A DNA stretch of 64,000 nucleotides from positions 62,001-126,000 of the forward strand of contig JALHJB010000005.1 of assembly GCA_022839745.1 (NCBI GenBank). Direction: 5' to 3'. A program made the translations under genes and the position numbers. Positions 59,286-64,000 of the stretch are shown here, piece by piece. The DNA comes from Actinomycetes bacterium (GTDB lineage: Bacteria; Actinomycetota; Coriobacteriia; Anaerosomatales; Anaerosomataceae). The notes below the pieces were generated by a model. The model saw only the letters and a program-made list of their open reading frames with translations. It was not told the origin of the DNA and ran no database searches. Each line of letters starts with the position of its first letter. Position 1 is the stretch's first letter.

Positions 59286-60116
59286 ATGCTCACAGGACTC
59301 AACGATACCGTCAGGCTCGCCAACGGCGTGGAGATGCCGCGGCTCGGCCTTGGCACATACAAGTCGGCCGAAGGCGGCGATGTGGAGGGCTCGGTGCTCG
59401 CGGCTCTCGAGCTCGGCTACCGGAGCATCGACACGGCGTCGCTCTACGGCAACGAGGCCGGCATCGGCCAGGCGATCGCCGCAAGCGGCGTTGCGCGAGA
59501 CGAGATCTTCCTCACAAGCAAGGTCTGGAACGATGAGCAGGGCTACGACAATACGCTCGCGGCGTTCTCGCGCAGCCTCGAGCGGCTGGGCACCAGCTAC
59601 CTGGATCTGTATCTCGTGCACTGGCCACGCGCGCAGGCGCACGACACCTGGCGTGCGATCGAGCGTCTCTATGCCGAGGGGGCTGTGCGGGCCATCGGCG
59701 TGTGCAACCATCTCGAGCATCATCTGGAGGCGCTGCTCAGAGTAGCCGACGTCGCCCCGATGGTGAACCAGTACGAGATGCACCCCTGGCTGCAGCAGCC
59801 GTCGCTGCGGGAGTACTGCGAAACGCACGGCATCGTGGTGGAGGCGTGGGCGCCGCTCATGAAGGGCCGCGTGGCCGAGGAGCCCGTGCTCGTTGAGATC
59901 GCGGCGCGCCACGGCAAGAGCCCAGCGCAGGTGGCGATCCGCTGGCTGTTGCAGCGCGGCGTGGTGACGATCCCCAAGTCGGTACACCGCGAGCGCATAG
60001 CCGAGAACGCCGGCGTGTTCGACTTCGGGCTCACCGACGCCGAGATGTCGGCGATCGACGCCGTGGACCGCGGGTACCGCTTCGGACCGGAACCGGACCG
60101 GGGCGGAGAGCGCTAA
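59286..60116 (+). CDS. Aldo/keto reductase
   Basis: A 276-residue NADPH-dependent TIM-barrel reductase. The catalytic tetrad is in RSIDTASLYGNEAG (Asp, Tyr), LTSKVWND (Lys) and YLVHWPRA (His). The NADPH segment IPKSVHRERIAEN is typical of the AKR5-like group. The substrate is likely a small aldehyde or keto sugar; not specified. GGAGGTGGCG precedes the ATG at MLTGLNDTVR. Confidence 0.93.
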   Translation: MLTGLNDTVRLANGVEMPRLGLGTYKSAEGGDVEGSVLAALELGYRSIDTASLYGNEAGIGQAIAASGVARDEIFLTSKVWNDEQGYDNTLAAFSRSLERLGTSYLDLYLVHWPRAQAHDTWRAIERLYAEGAVRAIGVCNHLEHHLEALLRVADVAPMVNQYEMHPWLQQPSLREYCETHGIVVEAWAPLMKGRVAEEPVLVEIAARHGKSPAQVAIRWLLQRGVVTIPKSVHRERIAENAGVFDFGLTDAEMSAIDAVDRGYRFGPEPDRGGER

Positions 60117-60129
60117 GCGCGTATCCTCG

Positions 60130-61383
60130 TTACTCCGACGTGTAGAACCGCACGCCCGCAGGATCGCGCGCATCCTCAGCGCTGCCACCCAGGTGCGAGG
60201 TCGTATCGTCCCACGCCTGCTGGATGCGCGTCCGATCGGCCGTATCCACGCCGGGGTACGCCGCGTCGGCGAGCACGTCGCCGATCGGCAGCACGCGGTG
60301 CTCCTTGCCGGCCTCATCGGTATCATCCACCCACACCGGCACGTACTCCACCGTCACGAGCGATGTGATGCCGCTGCGCATGTCCTTCTCGAAACCGAGC
60401 TCCAGCAGCAGCCCCGTGTTGCGGTACCGCTCACGCTGGTTGGACACGAAGTTGCCGAGCGAGTGGATGATGAACCCGGTACGTGCGCTGCCGTCCTCCC
60501 GGGTAGCCGCCACCGTCTCCATCGGCTGGATCACGTGCGGGTGGCTGCCGAGCACCACATCGGCGCCTGCCTCGATCATCGCCGTCTCCACGGCTTTCTG
60601 CGCCTCGGACGGCTGGCGCTGATACTCCACGCCGTTATGGATGCTCACGATCACGAGGTCAGGCTCGAGCTGCCGGGCATGCTTCACATCGGCGATCATC
60701 CGGTCGGTGTCGACGACATCGACCATCCACTTCTTGTCCGACGGCGCGGTGAAGCCGTTCATCCCGTACGTGTACGCGAGGACGGCGACCTTCGCGCCGT
60801 TGACCTCGGCCACCAGGATGCGCTCGGCCTCCTCGGCCGTGCGGGCGGTGCCGGTGTGCTGCGCACCGAGTTCATCGAGCACGTCGAGCGTGCGCGTGAG
60901 GCCCGTGGGCCCACGGTCGAGCGTGTGGTTGTTCGCGGTGGTGAGCACATCAAAGCCCGACTTCACGAGCGCCGCGGCGAACGAGTCGGGTGAGTTGAAC
61001 GTCGGGTAGCCGGTATACCCGCGGTCGGCTCCCGCGAGCGTGGTCTCCAGGTTGCCGATCGCCAGATCGGCGGCGCTGATCCGTGGCGCCACCGGCGCGA
61101 AGCATGGCTCGAAATCGTATCCGTCGGCGACCCTGGCGGATGTGAGCTGCGGCGTGTGCACCATGAGGTCGCCCACCGCAAGGATCGTGAAGCGATCTAC
61201 CGGCGGCTCCGGCTCGGCCACCTGCCGCTCGACTGTGGCACTCGGCCACACGCCGCCCACAGTGGTGGCGCTCGCGAGGTCGGGAGCCACCGCTCCCGGG
61301 ACCCAGATCAGGCCGGCAAGGGTGAGTGCCGCCGTCACGAGCACAACGGCAAGCGACACCCCTATGGCTTTGAGTGCCCGCAT
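60130..61383 (-). CDS. CapA/PgsA-like calcineurin-fold protein
   Basis: A 417-residue protein with an N-terminal membrane anchor (KAIGVSLAVVLVTAALTLAG). The PGA_cap domain shows FTILAVGDLMVHTPQL, LAIGNLETTLAG, TANNHTLDRG, VIVSIHNGVEY and VVLGSHPHVIQPME, the usual metallophosphoesterase-like ligands. Family members act in poly-gamma-glutamate capsule synthesis or as extracytoplasmic hydrolases. No pgsB/C genes are nearby, so the role is open. The ATG at MRALKAIGVS was chosen because the anchor starts there. Confidence 0.87.
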   Translation of the reverse strand: MRALKAIGVSLAVVLVTAALTLAGLIWVPGAVAPDLASATTVGGVWPSATVERQVAEPEPPVDRFTILAVGDLMVHTPQLTSARVADGYDFEPCFAPVAPRISAADLAIGNLETTLAGADRGYTGYPTFNSPDSFAAALVKSGFDVLTTANNHTLDRGPTGLTRTLDVLDELGAQHTGTARTAEEAERILVAEVNGAKVAVLAYTYGMNGFTAPSDKKWMVDVVDTDRMIADVKHARQLEPDLVIVSIHNGVEYQRQPSEAQKAVETAMIEAGADVVLGSHPHVIQPMETVAATREDGSARTGFIIHSLGNFVSNQRERYRNTGLLLELGFEKDMRSGITSLVTVEYVPVWVDDTDEAGKEHRVLPIGDVLADAAYPGVDTADRTRIQQAWDDTTSHLGGSAEDARDPAGVRFYTSE

Positions 61384-61533
61384 GCGAGGACCCCTCACCT
61401 GGTGCGCGGCCGGAGGTGGCGGAACGGCCACATTCTACGGGGCGCCGAAGCAAAACGCACGCCGTGACCGGGCACGGGCGCCGATGGACGCGCCCGGCAC
61501 CGGTGGTCCAGGGTGCGGCTTACCAGCGTCCGC

Positions 61534-63207
61534 CTAGCCCTCCACCCCGTCGGCGTTCCTGATCTCCTTGCGCCTGATCTTCCCGCCGAGGGTCTTGGGC
61601 AGCTCGTCTGTGAACTCCACGATGCGCGGGTACTTGTACGGCGCGGTCGTCTTCTTCACGTGGTCCTGGAGCTCCTTGGCGAGCTCCGGTGAGCCGGTCC
61701 AGCCCTTGGCGAGCACGATCGTGGCCTTCACCACGAGCCCCCGCACGGGATCGGGGGCTGCGGTCACCGCGCACTCCACCACAGCCGGATGCTCGATGAG
61801 CGCGCTCTCCACCTCGAAGGGCCCGATGCGGTAGCCCGAGCACTTGATGACGTCGTCGTTGCGGCCCACGAAGTAGTAGTAACCGTCCGGGTCGCGCCAG
61901 GCCACGTCCTTGGTATCGTAGTACGCTCCGCCAACGGCGGCCTCGGTCATCGCGTCGTCATGGTAGTAACCCACGAACAGTCCCGGAGGATACGCGTCCT
62001 TGAGGCCGGTCACGCAGATCGTGCCTTCCTCGCCGTCCTCGGCCTCCAGACCGTCCTCGGTCATGAGCTTCATGTTGAGCAGCGGCGACGGCTTGCCCAT
62101 CGAGCCGGGGCGCGGCTCCACCCACGGGAACGTGGCCACCATCACCGGGCCTTCGGTCTGGCCGAAGCCCTCCCGGATCTTCTTGCCCGTGAACGCCTCC
62201 CACTGCTTGGTGACCTCAGGATTGAGCGGCTCGCCCGCGGTGGCAAAGGTCTCCACGCTCGAGAAGTCGTACGCCGATACGTCCTCCTGCAGCATGAACC
62301 GGTACATCGTGGGCGGCACGCAGAACGTGCGGACGCGGTAGTCTTGCACCTTCCGCATCAACGTCGCCGGCACGAACTTCTTCATGTCGTACCCGAGGAC
62401 GGTGGCGCCGCAGATCCACTGGCCGTAGATCTTGCCCCAGCCGAACTTGGCCCAACCTGAGTCCGAGACGGTGAGGTGCAGCTCGTTCTCTCGCACCTGC
62501 AGCCAGTACCGGGCGGTGATGATATGGCCGAGCGGGTGGAGGAAGTTGTGCATCACCATCTTGGCCAGACCTGTGGTGCCCGAGGTGAAGTAGATGAGCA
62601 TCGTGTCGTAGCCGCCGGGGTACGCCTCGCCGGTGGGCCGCGCCCACTCATCGCTGTGCGCTTCGAGCAGCTCATCAAAGGAGAGCCACCCGTCGCGCGC
62701 GGGGCCCGCCACGATGCATGTCTCGATGGTCGGCGCGTTCGAGCGCGCGCCATCCACCTGTGAAAGCACGTACGCGTCATCCACGCACACCATCATCTTC
62801 ACGCCCGCGCTCTCGGCACGATAGACGAGGTCCTTGGTGGTCAGCTGTACCGAACCAGGGATGAGGATCGCGCCGATCTTGTGGAGCGCTACCGCGGTGA
62901 TCCAGTACTCCCAACGGCGGCGCAGCACGAGCATGACCACATCGCCCTTGCTGATGCCGAGGTCGGAGAACGCGTTCGCCATGCGGTTCGAGAGCCGCGA
63001 AACGTCCGAGAACGTGAACGTGCGCTCAGCGCCATCGTCGTCACACCACACGAGCGCTCGCTTCTCCGGTTCAACGCGCGCCCATTCATCCACAACGTCA
63101 TAGCCGAAGTTGAAATCATCGGTGGGTTCGATGCGGAAGTTCTCGCGGAAGTCCTCGTACGAATCGAACTCGATACGTGGACAGTACTGCTTGAGGATGT
63201 GGTCCAT
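61534..63207 (-). CDS. AMP-forming acyl-CoA synthetase
   Basis: A 557-residue adenylate-forming enzyme (ANL superfamily). The P-loop-like LIYFTSGTTGLAKMVMH, the adenine-site EGFGQTEGPVMV, FVGRNDDVIKCSGYRIGP and the catalytic Lys region LGGKIRRKEIRN are all present. It is closest to medium-chain/acetyl-type synthetases used for branched or aryl acids. AGGAGATC precedes the ATG at MDHILKQYCP. It is linked to an XRE-cupin regulator and a 2-oxoacid oxidoreductase gene, suggesting amino-acid fermentation or acid activation. Confidence 0.93.
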   Translation of the reverse strand: MDHILKQYCPRIEFDSYEDFRENFRIEPTDDFNFGYDVVDEWARVEPEKRALVWCDDDGAERTFTFSDVSRLSNRMANAFSDLGISKGDVVMLVLRRRWEYWITAVALHKIGAILIPGSVQLTTKDLVYRAESAGVKMMVCVDDAYVLSQVDGARSNAPTIETCIVAGPARDGWLSFDELLEAHSDEWARPTGEAYPGGYDTMLIYFTSGTTGLAKMVMHNFLHPLGHIITARYWLQVRENELHLTVSDSGWAKFGWGKIYGQWICGATVLGYDMKKFVPATLMRKVQDYRVRTFCVPPTMYRFMLQEDVSAYDFSSVETFATAGEPLNPEVTKQWEAFTGKKIREGFGQTEGPVMVATFPWVEPRPGSMGKPSPLLNMKLMTEDGLEAEDGEEGTICVTGLKDAYPPGLFVGYYHDDAMTEAAVGGAYYDTKDVAWRDPDGYYYFVGRNDDVIKCSGYRIGPFEVESALIEHPAVVECAVTAAPDPVRGLVVKATIVLAKGWTGSPELAKELQDHVKKTTAPYKYPRIVEFTDELPKTLGGKIRRKEIRNADGVEG

Positions 63208-63262
63208 GTGATCTCCTGATGGGCGCACGGCGTGCCGGACAGACAGACGCGGGTTTGTGCCG

Positions 63263-63814
63263 CTACTCGACGATGACGGTCACGAACTGGGCCGGCTCAT
63301 CGCCGCCGCACTTCTGCCCGTGCGGGTGCGTGGGATTGAAGTAGATGCTGTCGCCCTCTTCGAGGACGAGTTCGTGATCGTCGTACGTGACGATCACGGT
63401 GCCCTTGATCACCAGGTTGAACTCCTGGCCGCGATGCGTCACGAGATCGGCCGGCTCATCGGAGGGGTCGAGCGTCACCAGCAATGGCTGCATGATCTTG
63501 TGAGCGAACCCCCATGCGAGGTCCTGGTAGTTGTAGCCGGGATAGCGGTCCACGGTGCGGCCGGTGCCGGCTTTCACCACCTGGAACGTGTCGAGCCGCC
63601 CGGGAATGCCGGTGAGAATCTCGGTGAGGTCCACGCCGAACTTGCTCGCCATATGGAAGATGGCCGAGATGGGCACGTCGGCCCCGGTCTCCTCGTAGGC
63701 GATGTACGTCTCGAGATCGATGCCGAGATCGGCGGCCATGTCCTCACGCGGGATGTCGCACGATTCGCGTAGCCCCTTGATCCTGAGACCGATGTCCTTG
63801 AACTGCGTGGTCAT
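63263..63814 (-). CDS. XRE-family regulator with C-terminal cupin domain
   Basis: A 183-residue protein. The N-terminal helix-turn-helix (IKGLRESCDIPREDMAADLG, then LETYIAYEETG) is followed by a cupin barrel with HRGQEFNLVIKGTVIV and EGDSIYFNPTHPHGQ, likely a small-molecule or metal sensor. TAAGGAG precedes the ATG. It sits 55 bases before the acyl-CoA synthetase and just after a 2-oxoacid oxidoreductase gene, so it probably regulates them. Confidence 0.9.
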   Translation of the reverse strand: MTTQFKDIGLRIKGLRESCDIPREDMAADLGIDLETYIAYEETGADVPISAIFHMASKFGVDLTEILTGIPGRLDTFQVVKAGTGRTVDRYPGYNYQDLAWGFAHKIMQPLLVTLDPSDEPADLVTHRGQEFNLVIKGTVIVTYDDHELVLEEGDSIYFNPTHPHGQKCGGDEPAQFVTVIVE

Positions 63815-63843
63815 GCGCCGCTCCTTACCTCGGAGTGCCGTCT

Positions 63844-64000
63844 CTACTCGACTGCCCAGTCGTCGGGCAGCGAGCACACCGGCACCGACTCCCCGTCTTC
63901 ATTCAACATGCCGATCTCGAACGCCTTGCGGTTCTTGGGCAGCAGGTGCGCCTTCTTGGGGGGCACGCTCTTGGCGATGGCCTCGTCAAGCGCGCGCGGG
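63844..64000 (-). CDS. C-terminal end of a probable 2-oxoacid:ferredoxin oxidoreductase gamma-type subunit (5' truncated by window)
   Basis: The visible 51 residues read ...LDEAIAKSVPPKKAHLLPKNRKAFEIG... and end SLPDDWAVE. The pattern (helix, V-P-P-K, L-L-P-K-N-x-x-A-F-E-x-G) resembles the C-terminus of indolepyruvate/2-oxoacid oxidoreductase beta or gamma subunits. The assignment rests on a short fragment; the rest is beyond the window edge. It is on the same strand as, and directly upstream of, the XRE-cupin gene. Confidence 0.5.
   Translation of the reverse strand, partial: PRALDEAIAKSVPPKKAHLLPKNRKAFEIGMLNEDGESVPVCSLPDDWAVE

Overview
The window is a high-GC, gene-dense bacterial chromosome segment. 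It most resembles an anaerobic actinobacterium of the Coriobacteriia type; this is inferred from gene content, not from a marker gene. Supporting points are the actinobacterial cell-wall signalling cluster (Ser/Thr kinase, FhaA, FhaB, PstP, SEDS/PBP, PASTA kinase), a minimal SufC-SufB iron-sulfur system, a 2-hydroxyacyl-CoA dehydratase/double-cubane type reductase with its activase, an apparent 2-oxoacid:ferredoxin oxidoreductase gene end, and no obvious aerobic respiratory genes. No insertion sequence, phage, CRISPR array or rRNA was seen.

Layout. 0-7.3 kb: 3' end of pntB, a response regulator with a degenerate GGDEF domain, thymidine kinase, an MFS exporter, tRNA-Ser(GGA), two small genes, a DUF2207 membrane protein and tadA. 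7.3-19.5 kb: a PadR unit behind a promoter/operator palindrome, then an osmotic and ion-balance block (glycine-betaine ABC transporter, Kef-type antiporter with a UspA-like domain, ClC channel with CBS domains), tRNA-Ser(UGA), tRNA-Ser(GCU) and tRNA-Arg(ACG), a SIMPL lipoprotein, a PEGA/beta-propeller protein and an Rrf2 regulator. 19.5-30.2 kb: serS with a lipoprotein, twin 296-residue GNAT proteins flanking a membrane protein, a PP-loop-like protein, mscL, a molybdopterin oxidoreductase lipoprotein with a methyltransferase, a phosphoglycerate-mutase-like enzyme and a PHP protein.

30.3-37.3 kb: a minus-strand redox operon (dehydratase/double-cubane reductase with an apparent internal deletion, activase, DsrE-like protein, ferredoxin-thioredoxin-reductase-like protein), pheA with a diguanylate cyclase, and larB-larC. 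37.3-46.3 kb: a MutY-like glycosylase, sufC-sufB behind a CsoR-like operator, a complete agmatine-to-ATP operon (carbamate kinase, carbamoyltransferase, antiporter, agmatine deiminase) divergent from a TetR gene, and a SemiSWEET-like protein. 46.4-49.6 kb: three small uncharacterised genes, a HemN-like radical SAM enzyme, tRNA-Leu(CAG) and an SlyD-type isomerase. 49.7-58.4 kb: the kinase/FHA/phosphatase/SEDS-PBP/PASTA-kinase cluster. 58.5-64 kb: a phosphoribosyltransferase, an aldo/keto reductase, a CapA-like protein, an acyl-CoA synthetase, an XRE-cupin regulator and the 3' end of a probable 2-oxoacid:ferredoxin oxidoreductase gene.

Three genes look broken by frameshift or deletion (near 8541, 30370 and 32640). 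They may be sequence errors in a draft or metagenomic assembly, so those spots should be checked against raw reads before biological conclusions are drawn. The most novel-looking elements are the redox operon at 30.3-32.7 kb, the CsoR-like operator in front of suf, the SEDS-transpeptidase fusion and the twin GNAT module.
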